64,000 nucleotides of DNA from JAWKWH01 sp963669415 (lineage in GTDB: Bacteria; Pseudomonadota; Alphaproteobacteria; Rhizobiales; Rhizobiaceae), in the NCBI GenBank assembly GCA_963669415.2, contig CAXXPS010000003.1, positions 1,426,001-1,490,000 of the forward strand, written 5' to 3'. Of this stretch, positions 52,290 to 60,820 are shown piece after piece; the first letter of the stretch is position 1; every line of letters starts with the position of its first letter. Under the pieces are notes generated by a model. The model worked only from the letters and a program-made list of their open reading frames with translations, was not told the origin of the DNA and did no database searches. The position numbers and the translations under genes were made by a program.

Positions 52290-52577
52290 CTACTCGACTA
52301 CCTTTGGCACCTGAAAAAAATTGTCTTCGGAAGCCGGCGCATTGGCGACAATGTCGCCCGCCTTGTCCCCGTCCGATATGTTGTCTGTCCTCTTCTTCAT
52401 TTCCATTGGCGTAACCGATGTCATCGGCTCGACACCATCGACGTCGACCTCATTGAGCTGCTCAACGAACCCAAGGATCGTATTCAACTCTCCTGTCATG
52501 GCCTCGGCCTTTGCATCATCGACAGCAATGCGGGCGAGATGCGCGACGCGTTTGACGGTGGCGATATCCACGGACAT
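52290..52577 (-). CDS. gatC: Aspartyl/glutamyl-tRNA amidotransferase subunit C
   Basis: The 95-residue protein has the GatC features: TVKRVAHLARIAVDDAKAEAM, the INTILGFVEQLNEVDVDGVEP-like helix (here LNTILGFVEQLNEVDVDGVEP), MTSVTPMEMKKRTDN and VANAPASEDNFFQVPKVVE. It clamps GatA to GatB. First gene of gatC-GNAT-gatA. Confidence 0.96.
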   Translation of the reverse strand: MSVDIATVKRVAHLARIAVDDAKAEAMTGELNTILGFVEQLNEVDVDGVEPMTSVTPMEMKKRTDNISDGDKAGDIVANAPASEDNFFQVPKVVE

Positions 52578-52706
52578 GAGACTTCTCCGGGTGCTAAGGA
52601 ATTTCAGCCGGGGCTATAGCCGGGTGTGCCGGACGGCGCAATGGGGATAACCGACGCGCAAGCGATTGATGCGGCGATCGCTGGTTAAACCAGGCATTGG
52701 TTGCTC

Positions 52707-54305
52707 TCAATAGTCCGGAAACAGGACCCGGCCCTGATCTGAAAGCGTGCCGTTGAGATAGGCCTCGCGTAAATGTCCATGCTGGATCTTGCCATTATAA
52801 GTCATCGGAATCGACCTGGGTTTGAGCAGATAGACCCGCCCCGGCCGGATTCCGAGTTGCTGGAAGATGCACCGGACGATTGATTGAACAATCGCCTCGG
52901 ATTTCTCGTCTGTGCTTACCGCGCCCGGCCTGACTTCGGCGAAGACATAGATTTGTTCGCCTTCAAGCCTCCGCCGGTCGATGCCGACTGCCGCTACCAT
53001 CCGAACCTCGGCAACGCTGTCAGCAATTTCTTCTATTTCACGGCTGTACAATGTGCGGCCCGACTGGATGATTGCGTTTTTCTTACGGCCAACGACGAAC
53101 AAATCGCCATCGGAATCGAGGTAACCCAGGTCGCCGGTCAGAATGTAGTCACCTTCCCATCGCAATGCGTCAGTCGCTTTCGGGTTGTTGTAATAACCGC
53201 TTGGAAGCGCTGAACTCTTGACCGCTATCTCGCCGACTTCGCCCAGCCCGAGCCGGCCATTGTCGCCGACAATCGCAATTTCGACATCGCGAAAGGGCTG
53301 TCCTGCGGATACATTGCCCTTTTCGTCAACCTTGATTGGATCGCCGGGTGGCGAGGTCGACACGCCGACTGTCGCCTCGGCCAGGCCATAGGCCGGCACG
53401 ATGACGTTTCTCAATCCAAACGCTTCTTCGAAGGCCTCGATCGTGTTGCGTCGGACTGGTTCGGCGGCGTTGAGCGCCATGCGCAATGACGACAGATCAT
53501 ATGCCGATGGGTCCCGGGTCTGTCGCAGACAAAGCCGATAGGCAAAATCCGGCGCCGCCGTGAATGTCGCCTTATGAGCTTCTATCGCCTTCAGCCAGAT
53601 ACTGGTGTACCGCAGATCAGTCGACATCAGGTGCAACTCAAGGCCCAGATAGAAAGGCACCATGGTTTTCAGGATCAATCCCATGTCGTGATAAACCGGC
53701 AGCCAACTGACAAACACATCATCTGCCGTGATCTTCATGCCTTCAATCATTTGGCCCATGTTGGTCAGCAGATTGTCATGCGAAATCATGACGCCTTTCG
53801 GGTCGCCGGTACTGCCAGAAGTGTATTGTATGAATGAGATATCATCCGGCTCGATGACGGGAAACGTGATGTTATCGCACGAGTTCGGGCCTTTTCCGGT
53901 CGTCGTCAGAGCCATGCCCAGACCGGCGGCGATACGCCCGATTTCGGAAATCTGTTCCTGAGGCAGTTCCGGGTTCAGGACAGCCACTTTGGCGTGCGTC
54001 AGTTCGGCGAATGATGCGATTTTCTCAGGACCGAATCCCGGGAACAGTGGCACGGCAATGGCACCCATCCTTTGCACACCGTAGAAGGCCTCAAAAAATG
54101 CGCTGCCATTGGGAATGAGAACCAGCACCCGGTCGCCGGGCCCAACGCCGATCGACGCCAAGTGAGCAGCAAAGCTGTTAATCATTGTCCACAGTTTGGA
54201 GTAAGAGACCGGTTTTTCCGCGAAATGGAATGCGTGGCGTTCCGGTGTTTCGCGCGCACGAAATTCCAGCATTTCGATCAAAGTCGAGATGTCCGGCAGA
54301 GTCAT
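52707..54305 (-). CDS. Fatty-acyl-AMP ligase (FAAL-type)
   Basis: The 532-residue ANL-superfamily adenylating enzyme resembles FAAL/FadD-type ligases. Signature motifs are the phosphate loop YTSGSTGDPKG (residues 161-171), VPAYGLAEATVG, the YILTGDLGYLDSDGDLFVVGRKKN hinge region, and the C-terminal NGKIQHGHLR with the catalytic Lys. SWLPVYHDMGLI is typical of FAALs, as is an overall layout that favours acyl-AMP transfer to a carrier protein rather than CoA. Its ATG overlaps the ACP gene stop by ATGA, so FAAL, ACP and condensation-type protein are produced from one mRNA. The acyl chain and the final product are unknown. Confidence 0.9.
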   Translation of the reverse strand: MTLPDISTLIEMLEFRARETPERHAFHFAEKPVSYSKLWTMINSFAAHLASIGVGPGDRVLVLIPNGSAFFEAFYGVQRMGAIAVPLFPGFGPEKIASFAELTHAKVAVLNPELPQEQISEIGRIAAGLGMALTTTGKGPNSCDNITFPVIEPDDISFIQYTSGSTGDPKGVMISHDNLLTNMGQMIEGMKITADDVFVSWLPVYHDMGLILKTMVPFYLGLELHLMSTDLRYTSIWLKAIEAHKATFTAAPDFAYRLCLRQTRDPSAYDLSSLRMALNAAEPVRRNTIEAFEEAFGLRNVIVPAYGLAEATVGVSTSPPGDPIKVDEKGNVSAGQPFRDVEIAIVGDNGRLGLGEVGEIAVKSSALPSGYYNNPKATDALRWEGDYILTGDLGYLDSDGDLFVVGRKKNAIIQSGRTLYSREIEEIADSVAEVRMVAAVGIDRRRLEGEQIYVFAEVRPGAVSTDEKSEAIVQSIVRCIFQQLGIRPGRVYLLKPRSIPMTYNGKIQHGHLREAYLNGTLSDQGRVLFPDY

Positions 54306-54544
54306 GTCGGGCCAGTCTGGCTGCCTTTCACCAGCGAAATCAAATCGGTGACCGTGCGAATGTCTGAAAGCGCGGTTTCGTCCAACTCAAGGCCGTATTT
54401 GTCCTCAATTGCGACGACGATGTTGACGATATCCGCCGAAACAGCACCAAGATCCTCTGCCAGAGCATGGCTTGGCGATATCTCCGACAGACCAAGTTGA
54501 AGTCGTACGATTTTTAGAACGCTTTTCGCCACGTCGTCGTTCAT
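54302..54544 (-). CDS. Divergent acyl carrier protein
   Basis: The 80-residue protein has the acyl carrier four-helix pattern: ILKIVRLQLGLSEISPSHALAE-like first helix (here VLKIVRLQLGLSEI), DLGAVSADIVNIVVAIEDKYG second helix, and DIRTVTDLISLVK fourth helix. The phosphopantetheine-attachment Ser36 is kept, but the usual Asp-Ser-Leu is Val-Ser-Ala (AVSAD), which is atypical for a type II fatty-acid ACP. It should carry the acyl chain activated by the adjacent ligase. Both neighbours overlap it by ATGA. Confidence 0.85.
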   Translation of the reverse strand: MNDDVAKSVLKIVRLQLGLSEISPSHALAEDLGAVSADIVNIVVAIEDKYGLELDETALSDIRTVTDLISLVKGSQTGPT

Positions 54545-55842
54545 GCTGCTGCTTCCTTTTCATCTCCGGCAAGCAACGTCAGGAGATGGGCGATCACGTC
54601 GACAAGTTCCTGCGCTTCTGTGTCGGTCATGTCCGTATCGAGGTAGACGAAGTCCAGGTTGAGCCGGCCATGCAGGATTGTGCCAAATACTCCCAATTCA
54701 GGTCCCAGAACATTGCCGGTAACGAACCCTGACAGGCCCCGAACTTCAATGTTGCCATATCGCTCCTTCAACTTCAGCGGCCCGGCATAGCTAAGTGCAG
54801 CCATACCGATGCGCATTGAGCGTCGGGATAGCAGCATCGAAACCAATTTGAGGCTTAAAAGCGGCGCTAAATATTTGTCATCCCTTTTGGTCGCCCGATA
54901 GAGCTGGTCCTGGACGGCATGAGCGAGCGACCAAATGTCGGTCTCCGGCGAAACAGAAACCGTGTATGGAAGCATGGAGATATACATCCCCATCTCTTCT
55001 GCTGGCGGCGGTGGTGAAAGATATGGACGCATGTCAACAAATGACAGGCCGCGCATAGGTGTCAGATTTCGCGAATAGCGGCTTCGAAGCAGCGCGATAA
55101 GCATGGCCGCATGCAGCAACGCATTGAGTGGCAGACGTTGTTTTCGTGCAGCACGGGCAATCTTGCTGGTGACCGCCGGCGGCAAGCTGAAAGTCAACAC
55201 CTGGTTTCGAGCGACAGAATGGCCTTTAACCGGCTGTCGCCCTTTCAGACGAAATCGATAGGCGAGTTCTTCGCGCATCTGAGCAGCAAGATATTGAAAA
55301 ACGCGTACAGGTCGTTTCCACCCTGACAATCTTGCGGGATACAGGTCTTCCATCGGCGGCGGAAACTCGTTTCCCATCGAGGCCAAACCGTCGTCAAATT
55401 CACCCACACAGAGCTGCATCATTTCGTCAACCAGCGACAGGCCGGCGCGACTGTCGATGATGGTGTGATGAAATGTGAAGACAAGCTCACTTTCCCGTGG
55501 GCCAACCAGGTAAGTGCATCTGAACAGGGGGGCCTCAGTCACCATGGGTGAATTGAGTTCGTCTTCCGCGATTTTGCGCCAGTGACGGTCGTCCACCCGT
55601 TCCAGCACGGTCAACGGAACTGCCGGCGGATGCTTATCCTCAACAAAATAATAGTCGCGCCCTCTTCTCTTAATCCCGGCGCGAAGCATGGAGCGTCTTT
55701 TCTGAAGTACCGCCAGAGCTCTGCGGATCGCCTCCGGCTCGGGGCCATTGGTCAGCCGCAGCACGCCGACAAACAAAACCGGGACAAAATCATCCATCAC
55801 CGCCCAGGTCTGCTCGAAAACGCCCAGTTTGCGCTCAGACAT
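54541..55842 (-). CDS. Condensation-domain-type acyltransferase
   Basis: The 433-residue protein has the condensation/PapA/wax-ester-synthase fold: the catalytic HHxxxD is HHTIID (His125, His126, Asp130), flanked by LVFTFHHTIIDSRAGLSLVDEMM. Length (about 430) matches a single free-standing condensation-type domain as in PapA acyltransferases or NRPS condensation domains. The classical DFGWG motif is not obvious; instead GFVTGNVLGPELGVFGTIL occurs in the equivalent region. It probably transfers the acyl group from the ACP to an alcohol or amine. First gene of the trio, with ATGA overlap to the ACP gene. Confidence 0.85.
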   Translation of the reverse strand: MSERKLGVFEQTWAVMDDFVPVLFVGVLRLTNGPEPEAIRRALAVLQKRRSMLRAGIKRRGRDYYFVEDKHPPAVPLTVLERVDDRHWRKIAEDELNSPMVTEAPLFRCTYLVGPRESELVFTFHHTIIDSRAGLSLVDEMMQLCVGEFDDGLASMGNEFPPPMEDLYPARLSGWKRPVRVFQYLAAQMREELAYRFRLKGRQPVKGHSVARNQVLTFSLPPAVTSKIARAARKQRLPLNALLHAAMLIALLRSRYSRNLTPMRGLSFVDMRPYLSPPPPAEEMGMYISMLPYTVSVSPETDIWSLAHAVQDQLYRATKRDDKYLAPLLSLKLVSMLLSRRSMRIGMAALSYAGPLKLKERYGNIEVRGLSGFVTGNVLGPELGVFGTILHGRLNLDFVYLDTDMTDTEAQELVDVIAHLLTLLAGDEKEAAA

Positions 55843-55871
55843 GGGATCGACCTCAGTAGTCGGAAGGCTCT

Positions 55872-56579
55872 CTAAATTTCGAAGGGTTTGCCAACTTCCG
55901 GAATTTCCACTCCTGTCTTCGCCCCTTCCATGGCGGCAACAAATTTTGATGCGTCAGGATCAATGATCGGGAACGTCCCGAAATGACAGGGTATGGCGGT
56001 CTTGAAATTGAAATACCGCAGACACGCCAGCGCGGCGACAGCACCACCCATTGTGAAACGGTCGCCAACCGGGACGATACCAATATCCGGTTTGTGCAAC
56101 TCTTCGATCAGCGCCATATCGCCGAATATGTCGGTATCGCCCATGTGATAGAGCGATTGGCCGTCATTGAAGTGCAGGACCAAACCGTTGGGGTTACCCA
56201 AAAAGAGATTGCGGCCGTCGCTTTCGCCCATTGACGAGGAGTGAACGGCATTGGTGAACGTTGTTGTAAAGCCACCGCACTCGACCGTTCCGCCGTGATT
56301 GCCGGGATTTATCTTTCCCTCTTCGACGCCCTGTCCGACCAGAAACATGCAAATCTCGAAATTGGCAACGAGCATGGCGCCTGAACTTTTCAGAATTTCT
56401 GCAGCGTCGCCAATATGGTCTGCGTGACCATGAGTCAGCAGCACGTGAGTTGCGCCTTGGGACGGTTCCTCCCAGCCTTTGCCCCATTTCGGATTTCCGG
56501 TCAGGAACGGATCGATGAGGATTGCATTGTCACCAACTTCGACACGAAATGCTGAATGGCCATACCAGGTGATTTTCAT
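55872..56579 (-). CDS. Metal-dependent hydrolase, UPF0173 family
   Basis: The 235-residue product starts at ATG 56579 (MKITWYGHSAFRVE), with AGGAGG just upstream; an in-frame start at 56630 would add 17 unrelated residues. Metallo-beta-lactamase motifs are LLTHGHADHIGDAAEI (HxHxDH), a later AVHSSS and MGDTDIFGDM, and CHFGTFP, so a dinuclear zinc centre is likely. The family has no proven substrate. The neighbour ruvX is divergent; the acyl-transfer genes follow downstream on the same strand with a 30-bp gap. Confidence 0.92.
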   Translation of the reverse strand: MKITWYGHSAFRVEVGDNAILIDPFLTGNPKWGKGWEEPSQGATHVLLTHGHADHIGDAAEILKSSGAMLVANFEICMFLVGQGVEEGKINPGNHGGTVECGGFTTTFTNAVHSSSMGESDGRNLFLGNPNGLVLHFNDGQSLYHMGDTDIFGDMALIEELHKPDIGIVPVGDRFTMGGAVAALACLRYFNFKTAIPCHFGTFPIIDPDASKFVAAMEGAKTGVEIPEVGKPFEI

Positions 56580-56655
56580 TGGTGTGATCCTCCTCGATTT
56601 TTTCGATACCGAAGGATAGAAGGCCGTCATCGTTTGTCAAAGGAACTCTCAACCG

Positions 56656-57126
56656 ATGCCGGTTATCACCGTGGATGAATTACCCGATCTGATTGGGCCG
56701 GACCAGACGATCGCCGGGCTCGATCTGGGTTCCAAAACGATCGGAGTCGCGATCTCCGACAGATCGCTGAAATTTGCTCATCCGCGTCAGATGGTACGGC
56801 GCAAAAAGTTCACCGCCGACGCTCAGAAGCTTCAGGACTGCTTTCGTTCCGACGACGTCGTAGCGGTTATCATCGGCTTGCCCCTGAACATGGATGGAAG
56901 CGAAAGCCCGCGTTCGCAGGCAGTCAGGGCTTTTGTCAGAAACTTTGAGCAGCTCTCTCCGATCCCGTTTGTCTTGTGGGACGAACGGCTATCGACGGTA
57001 GCCGCTGAGCGTGCCTTGATCGACATGGACGTGTCGAGAAGAAAGAGAGGCGAGCGGGTCGATTCGGCCGCTGCTGCTTTTATCCTTCAAGGGGTTCTTG
57101 ACCGGCTTCAAGCGCTTTGCCGCTAA
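56656..57126 (+). CDS. ruvX: Holliday junction resolvase RuvX (YqgF family)
   Basis: The 156-residue RNase-H-fold protein has the conserved IAGLDLGSKTIGVAISD strand with catalytic Asp, IIGLPLNMDGSESPRSQAVRAF, and VLWDERLSTVAAERAL, then the DSAAAAFILQGVLD C-terminal acidic residue. The family is implicated in pre-16S rRNA 5' end processing and/or Holliday junctions. The 3' end overlaps a convergent membrane-protein gene by 47 bp. Confidence 0.95.
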   Translation: MPVITVDELPDLIGPDQTIAGLDLGSKTIGVAISDRSLKFAHPRQMVRRKKFTADAQKLQDCFRSDDVVAVIIGLPLNMDGSESPRSQAVRAFVRNFEQLSPIPFVLWDERLSTVAAERALIDMDVSRRKRGERVDSAAAAFILQGVLDRLQALCR

Positions 57127-57421
57127 AATCCTGCCGGTTTCGCCACCAATCTGCGATTTTCTTCCGGCGCCGGAAAGCCAGTATCCCCATGATCAAAAAC
57201 GTATCGACGACGCTGGCTTCTGCAACCATGCCCGGGATGGCATCGGCCGTGATGGCAGTTCCCAGATAGGTGTTCAAAAATGCAGCATAAAAATCAAAAG
57301 CAAAATCATGCACCGTCCGGCTGAAAAACAAGGTGCCAAAATTGATGTCGTAGAACGACAGAAAGTACCAGCCCCAGAAAATGCCCAGCGGCAGGGCCCA
57401 GAAAACAAGCACATACCGCAT
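57080..57421 (-). CDS. Small conserved membrane protein (DUF6105-like)
   Basis: The 113-residue protein has an N-terminal membrane helix (YVLVFWALPLGIFWGWYFL), then DINFGTLFFSRTVHDFAFDFY, a second hydrophobic stretch (VVDTFLIMGILAFRRRKKI) and a basic DWWRNR tail. It resembles a family of small rhizobial membrane proteins of unknown function that I recall as DUF6105; the label is from memory. It overlaps the ruvX 3' end on the other strand and the next gene's stop by TGATG, so it is coupled to that gene. Confidence 0.75.
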   Translation of the reverse strand: MRYVLVFWALPLGIFWGWYFLSFYDINFGTLFFSRTVHDFAFDFYAAFLNTYLGTAITADAIPGMVAEASVVDTFLIMGILAFRRRKKIADWWRNRQDFSGKALEAGQEPLEG

Positions 57422-57954
57422 CAGTTGCCTCCCCGACCCGGACCACGACGACCGGTTATCTGCCCAAGCAGGCTATTGTGGGCCGCACCGAGCGCCATCA
57501 CCCTGGCTGGCGTCGCTGCATCATTTGCCGCCGGCTCTTCTGCCTCCAGCAATGTTTCTGTTCCCGCAGCCGCATAGGTTCCTGCCAAACCGGCGACACA
57601 AAGGAGCAATGTTTCAGACAACTCAATCGACATGACGGCATGGCTCAGGACGCAGACCAGCAACAGCGACAAAACCGCCAGTGCGACCGCTTTTTGCAGT
57701 GTTCTTGCGCTGTCAGGACCGGAAATCAGGAGAGAGGCACCGACCGTCCAGAAAAATACGGCAGAGCTAAGCGCAAACACGCCGGCCAGCCCGACGGCCG
57801 TCATCGGTGTTGCGGCGGCCACCTCGCTCAATCCCGGAAACGCCGGCGCCGCAGTCCCCTTTCCGGCCACGAGTACCGACAGCATGGCTGTGGACTGCAG
57901 TGCGAAAAAGATCGCCCAAAAGGCTGAAAGGGACGTTGTTAAAATACGATTCAT
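57421..57954 (-). CDS. Hypothetical membrane protein (four helices)
   Basis: The 177-residue product starts at ATG 57954 (MNRILTTSLSAFW); an in-frame start at 58008 adds a polar stretch. Four hydrophobic segments are seen (about residues 8-30, 50-75, 89-110, 118-138), with the polar C-terminal tail EAEEPAANDAATPARVM and a Gly/Arg-rich end. No family is recognised. It is transcribed ahead of the DUF6105-like gene with a TGATG overlap. Confidence 0.65.
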   Translation of the reverse strand: MNRILTTSLSAFWAIFFALQSTAMLSVLVAGKGTAAPAFPGLSEVAAATPMTAVGLAGVFALSSAVFFWTVGASLLISGPDSARTLQKAVALAVLSLLLVCVLSHAVMSIELSETLLLCVAGLAGTYAAAGTETLLEAEEPAANDAATPARVMALGAAHNSLLGQITGRRGPGRGGN

Positions 57955-58120
57955 AGATGTGCCGCTTTGATGAACCCCCACAGTGGGCTTTAACGCCGCC
58001 GCCCGCAATTGAAACGTTTTGTTAAGGTTAATGCCATGTGGCCCGGGATCGGTTCGGCTTTACACCACGAACCGCCTTCCTTAACGAGGGCAAATTCGCC
58101 CGCTGCCACTTGGAATCCGC

Positions 58121-59059
58121 ATGATCGCCACGTTTGAGAGCATATTGCCGATCTTCCTGTTGATCGTGCTGGGCAATCTTTTGCGGCGGGTTCCACTTGT
58201 CGACGAACGCGCCTGGCCCGGTCTGGAACAGCTGGGTTTCTGGTTTCTCTACCCCGCGCTCCTGTTTGTCACCATCGTCAACGCCGATTTTTCCAATCTG
58301 AGGCTCGACAGCCTTCTGATCTCCCTCGCCGCGGCATTTGTGGTCATCATGGTAATGGCGTTGGCGATTTGGCCTGTTTTGTCAGGCACGGGATTGATCG
58401 CGCGAAACCAGTTTTCCACCGTATTTCAGTCAACCGTTCGATGGAACGGTTTCATGGCGTTCGCGATCGCGCAGAAATTGTTTCCCCCGGAAGGATTGGC
58501 GGTGGTTGCGTTGGTGATGGCGGCAATTATCATTCCCATCAACATTGCCTCGATCTCGGTTCTGGTCAGATTTGATTCCGGTGCCGCAAGCTGGCGCGGT
58601 GTTTTGGTCAAAATGGTGACAAATCCGCTCGTTTTGGCTTCCCTGATCGCACTTGCGGTGCGGGCGCAGCCTTTCGGGTTTTATGAACCACTGAACCAGA
58701 CATTTGATCTCGTCGGCCGCGCGGCACTTGGAATGGGTTTGATTGCCATCGGCGCTGGATTGCGGCCAGGTGATCTTGTCAAACCCCGGTTTGCCATGTG
58801 GTTGCCGGTATTTTTTAAATTGATACTTTATCCAATAGTTTTGGTCGGCATCGCCATAATCCTGGGCGTTTCAGGTGAGCCGCTGGTCTGGCTTGCCCTG
58901 TGTGCGGGTGTGCCGACAGCCATGAATGGCTATCTGCTCGCCAAGCAACTCGGTGGCGATGCGGAACTTTATGCGGCTGTGACGACGCTCCAGACCGCGG
59001 TGTCTTTCTTCTCGATACCGCTGGTTCTTGCAGTTTCGAGCTACGTTGCCGGGATATAA
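58121..59059 (+). CDS. AEC family transporter (auxin efflux carrier type)
   Basis: The 312-residue protein has ten hydrophobic helices in two inverted halves, as in the AEC superfamily: N-terminal LPIFLLIVLGNLLRRVPLVDE, FSTVFQSTVRWNGFMAFAIA with central polar residues, and the C-terminal CAGVPTAMNGYLLAKQLGGDAEL crossover motif, where Asn is typical. It may export organic acids or related metabolites; the substrate is unknown. It is convergent with the aidB-like gene, overlapping it by 19 bp. Confidence 0.9.
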   Translation: MIATFESILPIFLLIVLGNLLRRVPLVDERAWPGLEQLGFWFLYPALLFVTIVNADFSNLRLDSLLISLAAAFVVIMVMALAIWPVLSGTGLIARNQFSTVFQSTVRWNGFMAFAIAQKLFPPEGLAVVALVMAAIIIPINIASISVLVRFDSGAASWRGVLVKMVTNPLVLASLIALAVRAQPFGFYEPLNQTFDLVGRAALGMGLIAIGAGLRPGDLVKPRFAMWLPVFFKLILYPIVLVGIAIILGVSGEPLVWLALCAGVPTAMNGYLLAKQLGGDAELYAAVTTLQTAVSFFSIPLVLAVSSYVAGI

Positions 59060-60654
59060 AGGGAATCCACGATTGCACGGGCATCGTGGCGTGCATCCAG
59101 CATGCCATAGGTTGTGCGCCATTGGCCGCCAAGCCGCGTATCGATAAATGCGTCGGCGACGCGGTCAAGGCCAAGACGCCGCAATTCGGCGGCGGCGGCT
59201 GCAAGCGCAAGTTGTTCGGTGAGAATTCGCGCCGACCCTTCGTCAGTCGCCGCGACGTCAATTGCTGCGCGCAAGACTTCGATAGTGGCGCCGGCTTTTT
59301 CCCCTAGATCCGCTGATATTCCCGCAAGCACCTCGTCGAACAATCCCCTTCCCCGTTCCAAAACGCGCATGATATCCAGAGCCATGACATTGCCCGAACC
59401 TTCCCAAATCGCATTGAGGGGCGCCTCGCGATAGTGACGCGAGATGGGCGCTTCCTCGACATAGCCATTGCCGCCGAGGCATTCCATCGCTTCATAGGTG
59501 ATGGCGGGAACGAGCTTGCAGACCCAGTATTTGACAGCCGGGGTCATGGCGCGGGCAAACGCTGCCTCCGCACGGCTGTTGGCCGCTTCGTCGAATGACC
59601 TTGCAAGGCGAAATGCGAGCGCGGTGGCTGCGGCAACATCGATTGCCATATCGGCGAGGACGCGCGTCATCATCGGCTGGTCAATCAGATGCTTTTGAAA
59701 CACAATCCGGTGGCGTGTGTGGTGAACCGCCTCGGACATTGCCGTGCGCATGATCCCGGCGGACGCCACGATGCAATCCAGGCGCGTCAGCGTGACCATA
59801 TCCATGATTGTGCGAACGCCCTGCCCGACTTCACCGACAACCTGCCCCAACGAGCCACGGAATTCGACCTCTGACGAGGCGTTCGACCGATTGCCCAGTT
59901 TTTGTTTCAAGCGCTGGAATTCCAAGCCGTTGTTGCGATCTGCAGCGATCATCCGAGGGATTAGAAAACAGGACAGACCTTCTTCAGCCTGCGCCAAGAC
60001 CAAAAATGCATCGCACATGGGTGCTGAGAGGAACCATTTATGGCCGGTTATGCGGTAAAGGCCCTCTTCCACCGGTTCAGCGCGGCTAATGTTGGCGCGG
60101 ACATCGGTACCGCCCTGCTTTTCCGTCATGCCCATACCGATGGTCAGTCCCGACTTCTCGGTCGCAGGCCGGTGGCTGGAGTCGTATTTTCTGGCGATAA
60201 TGCGAGGCGCCCATTCACTAAACAGGGGTGGACTGGCCATCAAGGCCGCCAGCGAGGCATTTGTCATCGTGATTGGACAGAGATGCCCGCATTCCAGTTG
60301 TGCCGTCAAAAAAAACAAGGCGGCCCTCGCCTGGTGCCGAATCCCGGCTTCAGCCTCTTGATCCTCCCATACCGACGCATGCAGCCCGAGGCTGACTGAT
60401 CGGCGCATAAGTGCGTGGTAGGCCGGATGGAATTCCACCTGATCGATGCGCCTTCCCTGCCGGTCGAACGTCTTCAGTTTCGGTTCTTCGGTGTTGGCGA
60501 GGCGGGCCAAATCCTGCGCTTCGGCGGTCCTGACGAACTGACCGTGTTTGTCTAATCCCTGCTGAACGGATTCCGCCATGCCGGCGCTGAGCGCTCCGAG
60601 GAGAAAATCATCCCGGTAAGCATTGCCACCAATTAACAGTGGCGATTGGTTCAT
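59041..60654 (-). CDS. AidB-like acyl-CoA dehydrogenase family flavoprotein
   Basis: The 537-residue product starts at ATG 60654 (MNQSPLLIGGNAYRDD); 33 further codons upstream are open but not family-like. It has the AidB layout with a small N-terminal domain, the FAD-binding beta-barrel (TIGMGMTEKQGGTDVRAN, GHKWFLSAPMCDAF), and the C-terminal helical domain with the MECLGGNGYVEEAPISRHYREAPLNAIWEGSGNVMALD signature. E. coli AidB binds DNA and protects against alkylation; the enzymatic role of rhizobial relatives is unproven. It is divergent from pyrB, with 166 bp between. Confidence 0.9.
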   Translation of the reverse strand: MNQSPLLIGGNAYRDDFLLGALSAGMAESVQQGLDKHGQFVRTAEAQDLARLANTEEPKLKTFDRQGRRIDQVEFHPAYHALMRRSVSLGLHASVWEDQEAEAGIRHQARAALFFLTAQLECGHLCPITMTNASLAALMASPPLFSEWAPRIIARKYDSSHRPATEKSGLTIGMGMTEKQGGTDVRANISRAEPVEEGLYRITGHKWFLSAPMCDAFLVLAQAEEGLSCFLIPRMIAADRNNGLEFQRLKQKLGNRSNASSEVEFRGSLGQVVGEVGQGVRTIMDMVTLTRLDCIVASAGIMRTAMSEAVHHTRHRIVFQKHLIDQPMMTRVLADMAIDVAAATALAFRLARSFDEAANSRAEAAFARAMTPAVKYWVCKLVPAITYEAMECLGGNGYVEEAPISRHYREAPLNAIWEGSGNVMALDIMRVLERGRGLFDEVLAGISADLGEKAGATIEVLRAAIDVAATDEGSARILTEQLALAAAAAELRRLGLDRVADAFIDTRLGGQWRTTYGMLDARHDARAIVDSLYIPAT

Positions 60655-60820
60655 GACCGCTTCGTTCAATTTGTGGTCTCCGCCGTCTGACCGAAATTGG
60701 TACTTCGCATTTCTATGCATATCACAATGCGCACCTGCGGCAATCACCACCAATTAGTCGTGAGTTGTGCCTGATCCTGCTTGCGGTTGGCAGGTACCGG
60801 GCCTATAGCAAGCGCCTGAC
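60655..60820. other. aidB-like/pyrB intergenic region
   Basis: This 166-bp gap between divergent genes should contain promoters for both. No LexA box, PyrR-type leader or pseudoknot motif was recognised. Confidence 0.4.
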
